DNA of 64,000 nucleotides, taken from Streptomyces luteolifulvus. GTDB taxonomy: Bacteria > Actinomycetota > Actinomycetes > Streptomycetales > Streptomycetaceae. Shown one piece after another: positions 1 to 7,452 of this stretch (position 1 is the stretch's first letter; each line of letters opens with the position of its first letter). The DNA is taken from positions 24,161 to 88,160 of the forward strand of contig NZ_VZRB01000034.1 of NCBI RefSeq assembly GCF_008806595.1. The letters are read 5' to 3'. The notes under the pieces are model-generated. The model was not told the DNA's origin. It saw nothing but the letters and a program-made list of their open reading frames with translations, and made no database searches. The translations under genes were made by a program, and so were the position numbers.

Positions 1-82
1 GGCCCGGCTGTCGCGTCGGGTGGGCGCCGGGTTCCACTGCTCCGGTGGGGTGATGCGGCTCGGAGGGACTCGAAGGTGCTGG

Positions 83-433
83 TCAGCCGGGGTTCGGCAG
101 GGCGTGGAGCCGGTCGGCCGCTGCGCTGATCACGTCGGTCCAGGGCCAGTGCGCCGCGAGGCGGAGGTATCGGCGGCGGCCGGTGGTGATGAGTTGTGCG
201 GCGGCGGAGAACAGGCGGAGGCGAAGTTTCTTCGGTTCCCAGCGGCGGGTCTTGCCGGTCAGGGCGAGCATCGGCATCCAGGCCAGCAGGTCCAGGGCGA
301 GCTGGACGATCTCCAGCCAGATCTGGTTCTGCGCGAAACCGTGCAAGGGGAGGTTGCGCAGGCCGGTGGAGCGGGCGTCCCGGATGTGGTCCTCGCAGCG
401 GGTGCGCTGGCGGTGGCGCAGTTCGAGCCCGGC
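83..433 (-). pseudogene. IS1380-family transposase, C-terminal remnant
   Basis: The minus-strand frame gives about 117 residues that read like the C-terminal end of IS1380-type transposases: a basic patch ending in ELRHRQRTRCEDHIRDA, then GLRNLPLHGFAQNQIW, a hydrophobic stretch, and the RRWEPKKLRLRLFS motif before LPNPG and the stop. Family members are normally four to five times longer, so the DDE catalytic part is missing. The homology breaks near 433, where an unrelated plus-strand gene tail begins. This looks like an old insertion that was cut by a later rearrangement. The assignment rests on recalled family motifs. Confidence 0.7.
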
Positions 434-440
434 GATCGCC

Positions 441-632
441 TCGCACATCGCCGACCTCATTCGGCATGCAAAGACGTGCGGCATCGACCCGGGCGTCGTC
501 TGCCCGGACGACGGCCCGGAGTTCATCGCCCTGCAGAACCAGGTGCGGGCCGAGCTCAAGGTAGAGCCCCGCAAGAAGCCCGAGCTGGCCCGCGACAGCG
601 GCCGCCGTCCGATGTGCGACGGCTGCAGCTGA
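441..632 (+). pseudogene. Truncated 3' end of an unknown gene
   Basis: The plus frame reads ASHIADLIRHAKTCGIDPGV and runs on for about 64 residues to a TGA at 630-632. Its codon use is actinobacterial and its C-terminus is basic and hydrophilic. No start codon with a ribosome site fits at its left edge; instead it meets the broken IS1380 remnant. I read it as the surviving 3' end of a gene disrupted by the insertion or by a later deletion. The function is not recognisable. It lies 39 bp upstream of the intact small gene at 672. Confidence 0.45.
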
Positions 633-671
633 CCACCACCCGGCCCTCACCCCCTCAGGGAGGGATACTCA

Positions 672-1016
672 ATGACGGTGACGACGACCCAGCGCCTCCT
701 CGACCTCGCTGCGGCGGCACCGGCCAGCCACGACGAGGACCTGGTGCTGCTCCTGCGCGAAGGCAGCGAGCTGTACCAGCAGGGTTTTGAGGACCTGCGC
801 GACACGGTGGCGGCCCGCTTCGCCGGGCTGCCCACCAGCGATGTGGCGGAGGCCGCGACCGCGGCCGGGATGCCGTGCGACGTTTCCCAGGACCGCGACG
901 AGCTGCTCCTGCTGCTCGCCCTGGCCGAGTGGGAGATGACGCCGGCGGCCCTGGCCTACACGGAAATGGCCGAGGCCGCGGCCCGCCGCGGCGTGTGCCT
1001 GATCCCGGAGGAATGA
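672..1016 (+). CDS. Small acidic hypothetical protein
   Basis: This is a 114-residue acidic, alanine- and leucine-rich protein, predicted to be mostly helical and without membrane segments or cysteine pairs (one cysteine lies near residue 89 and one near the end). The ATG is preceded by a GGGAGGG-type ribosome site at about 657-663. I do not recognise a domain. It sits just upstream of a DNA-binding gene and a replication-relaxation gene, so it may belong to the plasmid backbone, but nothing in the sequence gives it a specific role. The third-position GC bias fits a real gene. Confidence 0.65.
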   Translation: MTVTTTQRLLDLAAAAPASHDEDLVLLLREGSELYQQGFEDLRDTVAARFAGLPTSDVAEAATAAGMPCDVSQDRDELLLLLALAEWEMTPAALAYTEMAEAAARRGVCLIPEE

Positions 1017-1141
1017 CCTCTTCCCCGCACCGCCCCGGAAAACCTGGGCAGCGCACTGGACCCCCACCCCAAACTCCTGCCATTATGTGAGTTTCGAGCC
1101 GGGCAAGCCGGCTCGCCTCCGACAGGACGGACGGTTCTGCC

Positions 1142-1852
1142 ATGACCTCGCGCCGTGAGCCTCGCCTGGCCGACGCTGCCGAGATCGCGGCTGAACAGGG
1201 CCTGACGCCCGCACGGATCAGCGGCCTCTACACCGAGCGTGCCGAAAACGCGGCCGGCGTGCCGTTCCCCGAAGTCGCCGACATGCGCGGCCGCGCCCGC
1301 CTGTGGGACCACGCGAAGGTCACCGAGTGGTTCGCCCACCGCCAGCCGGCACGCCTGCGCAAGCACACACCGCCAGCCCGCGATCCGCAGGACCTGCTGA
1401 ACGCGGCGGAGGCCTCGAGGTTCCTGGGCTACAAGAACCCCAACCAGGTCACCACCTTCGTCCGCGACCACCCCGGGTACTTCCCCGACCCGGACGTCGT
1501 CGAAGAACTGGGCACCGCCGACAACCCCTACCGCCGGCAGCAATGGCGGGTGCAGACCCTGCTCGACTGGATGGCCACACGGCCCGGCCGCGGCAAGCAC
1601 GCCGGCGCGCAGCGCACCGCCCCCGCACTGCCCGACGTCCCCGTCGACGGCGACCCCGACGAACTCCTGGGAGCCACGCAGGCCGCGGCGCTGCTGAAGT
1701 TCAAGAGCGTCAACTCCTTCTCCAGCAGCCTGTCCCAGGGCAACCTGCCCTTGCTGGAAACCCCCGACGCGCTCACGGAGAACGGCGGGCGCCGACGATG
1801 GACGCGCCGGCGAATCCTCGAGCAGGCCGCACAGCGCGGTTCCGGAAAGTAG
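1142..1852 (+). CDS. Repeated excisionase/HTH-like DNA-binding protein
   Basis: The 236-residue protein contains three similar segments of roughly 60 residues. Each starts with a helix-turn-helix-like stretch and is followed by an arginine/tryptophan end: residues about 8-65 (DAAEIAAEQGLTPARISGLY), about 85-145 (NAAEASRFLGYKNPNQVTTF) and about 175-232 (GATQAAALLKFKSVNSFSSS). This pattern resembles repeated MerR/excisionase-type winged helices that read DNA in tandem. There are no catalytic motifs, so it is likely a DNA-binding regulator or an accessory replication/mobilisation factor. It lies upstream of the replication-relaxation gene on the same strand, separated by a 394-bp control region. 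Confidence 0.6.
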   Translation: MTSRREPRLADAAEIAAEQGLTPARISGLYTERAENAAGVPFPEVADMRGRARLWDHAKVTEWFAHRQPARLRKHTPPARDPQDLLNAAEASRFLGYKNPNQVTTFVRDHPGYFPDPDVVEELGTADNPYRRQQWRVQTLLDWMATRPGRGKHAGAQRTAPALPDVPVDGDPDELLGATQAAALLKFKSVNSFSSSLSQGNLPLLETPDALTENGGRRRWTRRRILEQAAQRGSGK

Positions 1853-2076
1853 AAACCGGCGGTGAGCGCACAGCAGCCCACCGCCCCACATACGCGGCAT
1901 CCGGTTACGGGTCGTTGGTCCCTTGCGGACCGGGTGTCGCACGATGGCCGGCATGGCGTGGCTCGCCACCACGCCCCGCAGCAGCCCCGGCTGCTGCGGA
2001 CCGGCCATCGCCCCGTTTGGTCACAGGCCTCCACACTCCCCTGCACGAGAAGGCCGTCCTCGTGCGCCGGCGCGGC

Positions 2077-2196
2077 CGTGGTCGGGCCCATGGATGCCGG
2101 CCACGGCACACACCACGAGGCTGTTTCAAGTCCGTGACCATGGTCGGGCCTTCGTGGTCGGGGGTCTGGTCGGGGCCGGCGGGTTTCCTCGGCAGC
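2077..2196 (+). promoter_or_regulatory. Operator-like repeat region, copy A of a three-copy element
   Basis: The 394-bp gap between 1852 and 2247 holds no gene. It carries GTGGTCGGG-type repeats at about 2078, 2140, 2154 and 2166. From 2131 to 2196 it is nearly identical to 29971-30035 and, in opposite orientation, similar to 29491-29545. It ends about 50 bp before the ATG at 2247. The spacing suggests an operator/promoter block for the replication-relaxation gene. The binding protein is unknown. Confidence 0.7.
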
Positions 2197-2246
2197 AACC
2201 GAAGGTTTCCGTCGGAGACCGCCACGGCCGCGAAAGGAAACACCTC

Positions 2247-3161
2247 ATGCGCAGCGCCCCACGGAGCACTCCGGCGACGAGTTCGGCCCCCACCCCCGCC
2301 GAGCCCCTGGCCCACCAGGTGCTGGCCGGGCTCGCCCAGCACCGCATCGCCACCACCAGCCAGTTGCGCCGGATGCTGCGACCGGACGGCACGCGGCAGT
2401 TGATGTCCCGCGTGCTGAACAGACTGCGCACTGAGGGCTTCGTCGACTGCACGGTGCTGCCGGACGCGAACCGAACCCGTACCAACGCCTGGTACCTCAC
2501 GCCGGACGGCGCTCGGTTGACCCGGGACCTGCCGGTGCTGCGGGGGCGGCCGCCCTACCCCATCACCTCGACCACGGCCGCGTCGCTGAAGACCCCGCAC
2601 ACACTGGCCGTCCTACGCGCCCACCTTGCCTTCGCCGAAGACGCCCGCCGGCTCGGGCACGAGCACGGTCCCTGGGACTGGACCCCCGAGGTGTCCCACT
2701 CGATCGGCGAGGGTGAACGGATCGTCGCCGACGCGGTCATGTACTACACCGTCGCCGAGAGCGAGCACCGGCGAAAACTGCGGGCGTTCGTGGAAGTCGA
2801 CCGCAGCACCATGAGCAGCGAACGGCTGGCCGTGAAACTGATCGAGTACGCCCGCCTGTTCCAGTACGAGGCCCAGCCCGTCGGCCGGCGCAGGCAAGCC
2901 GCCGCAGGTCCCGCCTGGCTGCGCTGGTATCCGGTCTTTCCCCGTGTGCTCTTCGTGCTCACCGGTGCCTCCCGAGCCAGGCTGGAGAATCGAATGAGCG
3001 ATCTGCAGGCGATGGTTGCTCAGCACCCGCTTGTCTCAGCCCTCGCCCGCGAGGTCCGACTTGGAGCCGCCGTACTGGAAGACCTTGAGCAGCACGGTCC
3101 TGCCCGGGACGTGTGGCAGCCTCTGGCCGGCGGCAAGCCTCGCGCGTGGACAGACTTGTGA
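2247..3161 (+). CDS. Replication-relaxation family protein (possible plasmid relaxase)
   Basis: This 304-residue protein has the layout of the actinobacterial replication-relaxation family, which is found on conjugative plasmids and integrative elements and is thought to act in initiation or mobilisation. Residues about 20-90 form a winged-helix region (VLAGLAQHRIATTSQLRRML, with a later LTPDGARLTRDL wing). A conserved second domain follows from about 110, including KTPHTLAVLRAHLAF, an RIVADAVM segment and the acidic FVEVDRST motif near residue 190. The ATG at 2247 is chosen because GAAAGGAAA lies just upstream and because the longer frame runs through the repeat region. The preceding operator-like block matches that of the transfer operon at 30071, which ties this gene to conjugation. 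The catalytic role is inference. Confidence 0.72.
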   Translation: MRSAPRSTPATSSAPTPAEPLAHQVLAGLAQHRIATTSQLRRMLRPDGTRQLMSRVLNRLRTEGFVDCTVLPDANRTRTNAWYLTPDGARLTRDLPVLRGRPPYPITSTTAASLKTPHTLAVLRAHLAFAEDARRLGHEHGPWDWTPEVSHSIGEGERIVADAVMYYTVAESEHRRKLRAFVEVDRSTMSSERLAVKLIEYARLFQYEAQPVGRRRQAAAGPAWLRWYPVFPRVLFVLTGASRARLENRMSDLQAMVAQHPLVSALAREVRLGAAVLEDLEQHGPARDVWQPLAGGKPRAWTDL

Positions 3162-3354
3162 GCCTTCTGCATGAGATGTCCACCCCGAAGCCGCGCCGTC
3201 CCGCGCAGCGGCCGCCGAGCGGACGGGCATCGGCCTGGCCGCCCTCCAGGAACGAGGCGACGTCTGCGGCACGGTTATGGGGTGTGGCCGTCGCCAGCCG
3301 ACACCAGACGACCGGGCGTCTGTCGGAAGACTCGGCGGTGCTCAGTGTCTGTGG

Positions 3355-4158
3355 TCAGCGCTCGGCGGTCCGGTGCTCGGCCCAGGCCTGTGCCGCGCGT
3401 TGCATGGGCTTGGCCCAGTTATCTGTGCTCTGGTCCGCGATGGAGTCCCACAGTCGGCTCTGGACGCGGGCGAGGGCGTCGAGGCCGGCGGGCGGTGCCA
3501 GTACCCATGCCGGGTGGGCGGCGGCCTCGCGCTCGGCCTGGCCGGGGGCGTGGCCTTGGGCGATGAGCCACAGCAGCCACAGCGCGGGGTCGATCCACGC
3601 GGCGCCGGTGGATGCCCATCCCCAGTCGACGAGCGTGGCACCGCGGTCTGTCATGAGAACGTTGTGTGGGTTCCACTCGGTGTGGAGCAGGCTGCTCCCG
3701 GTGAACCATGAAAGGTCGGCGGGGTCGTCGACGTACGTCCTGAGCCGGTGGGGCATGCTCTTCAGCTCGATGTCCGGGGCCGGTACGTCGGCCAGCCGCG
3801 CCATGGTCGCCATAACCGCGGGAAGGTCGGGGGATCCGGGCGCGAAGTCGGCGTGCCCTCCTTTCGCGTACTCGAAGCCGAGGAGACTCCATCCGTCGTC
3901 TTGGATGTGCCAGTGGAGCTCAGGGGCGATGCCCCGCACACACCGGTTGATGTCCTCCTCCCGCTTTTGCGTCCACACCCGGGGGTGATCGAGCGGCAGG
4001 CCCTTGACAAAGAGCGTGCGGTCGGTCGTGCGCACGCGGGCGGCGATGGCACTGTTCAGGCCGGCGTTGATGGTCCCGACGTCGACAACGGGGCCGCTGG
4101 CCTTTTCGATCAGCCGCAGCACGGTGTCTGGGAATTCGGTCAGACGCGGGGTGGGCAC
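3355..4158 (-). CDS. Aminoglycoside phosphotransferase-fold protein of the RiPP-like cluster
   Basis: The 267-residue protein shows the APH/choline-kinase fold: a lysine in FVKGL (residue 52), glutamates near 67-68, the catalytic loop HTEWNPHN (159-166) and the metal-binding DWGWAS (from 178). The usual catalytic Asp of the HxD loop is Glu161 here, so activity may be altered. Translation starts at GTG 4158 after a good AGGAGA. It lies 65 bp downstream of the 46-aa precursor candidate and on the same strand as the radical SAM gene, so it is probably the last gene of that operon. It could phosphorylate the peptide, protect the host by modifying the product, or be a non-catalytic partner. A true drug-resistance role seems less likely given the context. 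Confidence 0.72.
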   Translation of the reverse strand: MPTPRLTEFPDTVLRLIEKASGPVVDVGTINAGLNSAIAARVRTTDRTLFVKGLPLDHPRVWTQKREEDINRCVRGIAPELHWHIQDDGWSLLGFEYAKGGHADFAPGSPDLPAVMATMARLADVPAPDIELKSMPHRLRTYVDDPADLSWFTGSSLLHTEWNPHNVLMTDRGATLVDWGWASTGAAWIDPALWLLWLIAQGHAPGQAEREAAAHPAWVLAPPAGLDALARVQSRLWDSIADQSTDNWAKPMQRAAQAWAEHRTAER

Positions 4159-4223
4159 TGGGGTCTCCTAAGGGGGTGCGGTGCCGGGGCCGCGAGCACG
4201 CGCGCGGCCCCGGCCGGGGGGCT

Positions 4224-4364
4224 CTAGTTGTACGGGTTGTCGTCGCCGCAGCCGGGTACGGTGCCGGCGGTGAGCGCCTCGACGTCGGTGATGAGGAGAA
4301 CCTCCTCCAGGTCCTGGATTACGGGCTGCGGCTTGCGCGTGAGTTCGACCATGACGGCAGTCAT
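4224..4364 (-). CDS. Candidate RiPP precursor peptide, 46 aa
   Basis: This short gene starts at ATG 4364 with AGAGAGG a few bases upstream and stops at TAG 4224. It begins 5 bp after the radical SAM stop. The N-terminal part (residues 1 to about 31) is leader-like, with a hydrophobic/acidic helix VIQDLEEVLLI. The C-terminal end is Gly/Asp/Asn-rich: GTVPGCGDDNPYN, with one Cys, one Tyr and two Asn. The size, the tight linkage to a SPASM enzyme and the compact tail fit a ribosomally made, post-translationally modified peptide. The modified residues cannot be told from sequence; Cys39, Tyr45 and the Asp/Asn cluster are candidates. It does not match any precursor family I can name. Confidence 0.68.
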   Translation of the reverse strand: MTAVMVELTRKPQPVIQDLEEVLLITDVEALTAGTVPGCGDDNPYN

Positions 4365-4369
4365 GTCGC

Positions 4370-5479
4370 CTACCTCTCTTGGTGTTGGCAGTAGTTGATG
4401 AGTGGTGCCTTCGCCTCCTGGAAGACCTTCGCCACCGGCCTGCACACCCGACACGAGTCGGACAGCGTGCAGCCGCTGCATCCTCCGGTGCGAAGCATCA
4501 GGGACTCGGCGATGGCACCGAGTCCGGCCAGACCTTCCACGCCGTCGGCGATCAGGTCGATGTTCGGTTCGCGGCCGACCTTGCAGATCGAGGCCCGTCC
4601 GAAGGGGTCGGCGTGGAAGAACGTCACGCCGGCCGGGCAGCCGGTGAACGGCGCCCGGTTGGTGAGGTACTGGGGTGACTGCGACGGCAGCGGCTCCGCG
4701 GTGCCGTGGATCGTCGGTGAGATGTTCGCGTACTCCCGGAAGGGCACGCCGAGTTGCCGGGCCCACTCCCTCATGGCGTCCACCTCGTGCGCGTTGTCCT
4801 GCACGATGATCAGGCTCAGGTCGATGTTCAGCCCGGCGTCGACGGCCATGTGCAGGCCTTCGCGGAAGCGATCGAATCCGCCGCGGCGGCGGGTCACCGC
4901 GTCGTACGTCTCGGCCGTTGCGCCGTACACGCTCAGCGTCAGCTTGGTCGGCGGATACGTGCGCAGCAGGTTCAGCATGTGGGGCTTGCGGAGCCGGGAC
5001 CCGTTCGAGAGGACTTCGAGCTGCATGCCCATCTCGTAGGCGAGTTGGTAGGACTCGGGGAAGTCCGGGTCAATGAGCGGTTCGCCGCCGGTGATCTGGA
5101 GCCAGATCACGCCGGCGTCGCGCATGGCGGCCAGCAGCTGACGTTTGCCCGCCATGTCCAGGCCCTCGAACTTCTTCGCGCCGAGGTAGCACATCACGCA
5201 GTCGAGGTCACAGCCCAGGTTGATTTCCCAGGTTGCGCGGCTGAACTCATACGGTCCCGCCTCCCGGATCAGGAGGACGTCGTCAATGCTTCGACCGGTC
5301 AGGTCCATCTGCCACTGCGTGCGTGCGGCGTCGACGAGCCACTGGGGCACGGTGCTGGGCGCCGCCGCCAGGGTGGGCAGCTCATCGAACTTGGCGTGAG
5401 GGAGCTGGATGGCCTTGGTGCTGCCTGGCCGCAGGATGAGGCGCCGCCCTCCGAACGGTGTCGCAACGAGCTGGTGCAC
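4370..5479 (-). CDS. Radical SAM/SPASM peptide-maturation enzyme
   Basis: The 369-residue enzyme carries the radical SAM motif CDLDCVMC (Cys90, 94, 97), which binds the SAM-cleaving 4Fe-4S cluster, followed by the GGEP motif at 131-134. A SPASM domain holds seven Cys: C281, C299, C334, C337, C343, C346 and C364, with the CX2CX5CX2C core expected for auxiliary clusters. It starts at GTG 5479 after AGGAAAGGAAG, an excellent ribosome site. SPASM enzymes act on peptide substrates, forming thioether, C-C or other crosslinks. The adjacent 46-aa gene is the likely substrate. A short N-terminal region of about 80 residues precedes the core; I see no clear PqqD-type recognition domain, so leader binding may rest in this segment. 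Confidence 0.85.
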   Translation of the reverse strand: MHQLVATPFGGRRLILRPGSTKAIQLPHAKFDELPTLAAAPSTVPQWLVDAARTQWQMDLTGRSIDDVLLIREAGPYEFSRATWEINLGCDLDCVMCYLGAKKFEGLDMAGKRQLLAAMRDAGVIWLQITGGEPLIDPDFPESYQLAYEMGMQLEVLSNGSRLRKPHMLNLLRTYPPTKLTLSVYGATAETYDAVTRRRGGFDRFREGLHMAVDAGLNIDLSLIIVQDNAHEVDAMREWARQLGVPFREYANISPTIHGTAEPLPSQSPQYLTNRAPFTGCPAGVTFFHADPFGRASICKVGREPNIDLIADGVEGLAGLGAIAESLMLRTGGCSGCTLSDSCRVCRPVAKVFQEAKAPLINYCQHQER

Positions 5480-5517
5480 GTCGTCTTCCTTTCCTGTGGG
5501 TCAGAGGTCTGTCGGCT

Positions 5518-5560
5518 GGCGCCGGGGTCCCGAGGGGAGCGTGGCCCCCGGCGCCTTTTT
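5518..5560 (+). terminator. GC hairpin followed by T5 (plus-strand orientation)
   Basis: The perfect stem GGCGCCGGGG (5518-5527) pairs with CCCCGGCGCC (5546-5555) and is followed by five T on the plus strand. It lies between the zinc-finger-like gene and the radical SAM gene, which are both on the minus strand. As drawn it would stop plus-strand transcripts running toward the upstream genes; in the minus-strand mRNA it still forms a strong hairpin with an A-run before it. Confidence 0.55.
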
Positions 5561-5656
5561 CCGCCCGCGCCGAATGCCGTTTGCAGTACGGGCGGAGCTT
5601 GTGACCTGCCCGAGGGCCAGGGCCCGGAGGGCATCCGGGAGCTGCCGGGCAGGGGT

Positions 5657-6367
5657 CTATGCGGCCAGCCTCAGCTCCCGTAGCAACTCCTCCAGGTCGA
5701 CGACTCGGAACGCAGCAAGCCGGCGGACGAGTTGGGATGCGAGGAACGTGTCGAGGTTGGGGTGCCCGTAGGGCAGGGGGCTGTCCGGCTGGGCGACGAC
5801 GTGGACGCCCTTGTTGTTGAGTCCGTAGAGGGTGCCGTGGACGCCGTACAGGGGAGCGCTCTGGGCCAGGAACACCACCGGGTTCTGCGTGAGGTGTGGG
5901 CAGAGCTTGGCCGCGGCGCGGGCGTGCCTGGGGCACACCGGCGGCTGGTTCGTGAGGACGCTCTGCTCGTTGGGACTCTGGTCGTTGGGCCCGGCGAGGA
6001 AGATGTACCCGAGGAGGGTCCGCGCGGGCTCGGTGCAGACCTGGCAGCGCATCATCTGCATCGTCGCCAACTGCCGGTGCGGATGCATGAGCTTCCACTG
6101 AGGAGCCCCGGTCGGTTGCTTGCGCTCGTCCACGGGGGTGAACCCGCAGCGCGCCCACAGCGTGCCCCTCAGGTCCCTGTCCCGGGGGTCCTCATCCCGG
6201 TAGTAGAGCCGCAGGCCGGAGCCCTGTCGGTAGATGACGAGGTTGTTCGGCGCCGGCTCCTCCCCTTCCCGTTGCGTGATGTAGGGGATCAAGGCCGGTT
6301 CGGTCGGGGTTCGCACGGGGCGTGTCTTCTCCCTGTCTGCTGTCGTGGCGGTGCGTACCGGAGTCAT
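5657..6367 (-). CDS. Unknown protein with zinc-finger-like cysteine/histidine pairs
   Basis: This 236-residue soluble protein starts at ATG 6367, which overlaps the stop of the DUF6415-like gene (ATGA), so the two are translationally coupled. A middle segment carries MRCQVC and, about 40 residues later, VCPRHARAAAKLCPHL, giving Cys/His pairs that could bind zinc. The C-terminus ends in a leucine-rich helix (VDLEELLRELRL). I know no named family. It stands between the HATPase/DUF6415-like pair and the radical SAM gene, all on one strand; such small regulatory sets are common in Streptomyces near peptide and secondary-metabolite genes. A role in regulation or substrate handling is only inference. 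Confidence 0.6.
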   Translation of the reverse strand: MTPVRTATTADREKTRPVRTPTEPALIPYITQREGEEPAPNNLVIYRQGSGLRLYYRDEDPRDRDLRGTLWARCGFTPVDERKQPTGAPQWKLMHPHRQLATMQMMRCQVCTEPARTLLGYIFLAGPNDQSPNEQSVLTNQPPVCPRHARAAAKLCPHLTQNPVVFLAQSAPLYGVHGTLYGLNNKGVHVVAQPDSPLPYGHPNLDTFLASQLVRRLAAFRVVDLEELLRELRLAA

Positions 6368-6792
6368 ACCGCCGCCTTGAGGCACTGGTTCGCCACGAGG
6401 CGCTCCAGGAGCTGATCCACGGTCCAGGCCATCCGGCGGACGTGCCCGACGGCGTGCCAGTGGTCCCCGGGCAATGCCTCGCAGCGGATGGCGCGCCCGG
6501 TCGTGACGAGCTCGGCGACCTTCTGGTCCTGCTGGTCCACCTGCGAGGTGAGCGCGAGGTTCACAAGCCGGATCAGGTGGCCGCGCAGCCGCAGCGCGAT
6601 GTCCTCCATCTCGTCCTCAGTCGGCGTGTAGTCGTCCAGGACGACCGCGAGGTCATCGAGCAGGAGGCCGTCCACGTACGGCGCCCACCGTTGGACCTTC
6701 TTGAGAGCCCACCTGAGCCGGCCCAGGTCAAAGGGCACGTCCGCTGGCCGCACCGCGTGCTCCCAGCGCGGGAGGGCGCCCGGGGCCGTCAC
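6364..6792 (-). CDS. DUF6415-like protein
   Basis: This is a 142-residue helical protein that starts at a GTG overlapping the stop of the HATPase gene. It has no catalytic motif, signal or membrane segment. Recognisable features are an acidic stretch with YTPTEDEMEDIALRLRGHL near the middle and the tail HVRRMAWTVDQLLERL. These match my memory of the DUF6415 family, which in Streptomyces often lies next to a small HATPase gene and an XRE/TPR regulator. Function is unknown. The overlapping reading frames on both sides mean it is made in step with its neighbours. Confidence 0.62.
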   Translation of the reverse strand: MTAPGALPRWEHAVRPADVPFDLGRLRWALKKVQRWAPYVDGLLLDDLAVVLDDYTPTEDEMEDIALRLRGHLIRLVNLALTSQVDQQDQKVAELVTTGRAIRCEALPGDHWHAVGHVRRMAWTVDQLLERLVANQCLKAAV

Positions 6793-7253
6793 CGCTGCTC
6801 CCCGATGGGGACGTCGGCATCGGTGAGGAGCTCGGCCCAGACCTCTTTACCCCACGGCCGCCTGCCCGAGCTATGCAGGTCATAGCCCCAGCGGCAGGCG
6901 ACTGCGTCGATGAGCAGCAGACCGCGGCCCGCCTCGTCGTCATCATCGGCCGGGCTGAGAACCGGCAGGCGCCAGGGCGCCTGGTCCAGGACCCCGACAC
7001 GTACCCATGTCGTGCTCGGCCGCCCGACAGTCAGGCGGATCGACTGGCAGGAGGTGTGCCTGACGGCGTTCGCGACCAACTCCGAGATGATCAACTCGGC
7101 AAGGCCGGCGAGGTCGTCAAGGTCCCATGCGCCGAGGGCGTCACGGACGAGCTTGCGGCCAATCTCGGCCGTGGACGGCTCGCACCGACACGTCCGGCTG
7201 TAGGCAGGGTGGTCGGCGGGGTCGGCCTGAACTCGCGTACTGAGACTCGTCAT
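6789..7253 (-). CDS. HATPase-domain protein (anti-sigma-factor-kinase type)
   Basis: The 154-residue protein is a stand-alone GHKL ATPase domain of the type found in Streptomyces anti-sigma/serine-kinase-like regulators. The N-box is SELVANAVRH (57-66), the G1 region is VLDQAP (88-93), and the second ATP-lid glycines appear in GRGLLLIDAVA (109-119). The usual DNG of the G1 box is DQA, so nucleotide binding may be weakened. It is the first gene of the minus-strand operon and faces the XRE/TPR regulator gene across a 199-bp divergent promoter region. It may sense or switch a partner regulator; no sigma factor is present in the window. Confidence 0.78.
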   Translation of the reverse strand: MTSLSTRVQADPADHPAYSRTCRCEPSTAEIGRKLVRDALGAWDLDDLAGLAELIISELVANAVRHTSCQSIRLTVGRPSTTWVRVGVLDQAPWRLPVLSPADDDDEAGRGLLLIDAVACRWGYDLHSSGRRPWGKEVWAELLTDADVPIGEQR

Positions 7254-7401
7254 TGGGGTGGAGCCTTTTCGTCGTCTCGGTGCCCGCCGCCCCTCGCGGA
7301 ATGAGTGAGGGATGCGGGGCCGTACACAACAGCTAACCCACCGTCACCGTGCGTTGTGCATGACGGAGTTGGCGGTACCGCTCACGCCGCTACTGACGAA
7401 T

Positions 7402-7432
7402 TGACCCGCCCTTTACTGTCGGTTGCGGGTCA
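7402..7432. promoter_or_regulatory. Inverted repeat in the divergent promoter region
   Basis: TGACCCGC (7402-7409) and GCGGGTCA (7425-7432) form a perfect 8-bp inverted repeat with a 15-bp spacer. It lies 20 bp before the regulator ATG at 7453 and in the shared upstream region of the HATPase gene. TTGACC at 7401 also resembles a -35 box. It is a plausible operator for the adjacent XRE/TPR protein. Confidence 0.5.
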
Positions 7433-7452
7433 CACCTTCTACCGTGGGGCTC

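Noticed and set aside
3162..3354. Possible short genes in the gap before the APH-fold gene end.
   Set aside because: Frames here are short, Arg/Pro-rich and lack ribosome sites. I see nothing functional in this stretch.
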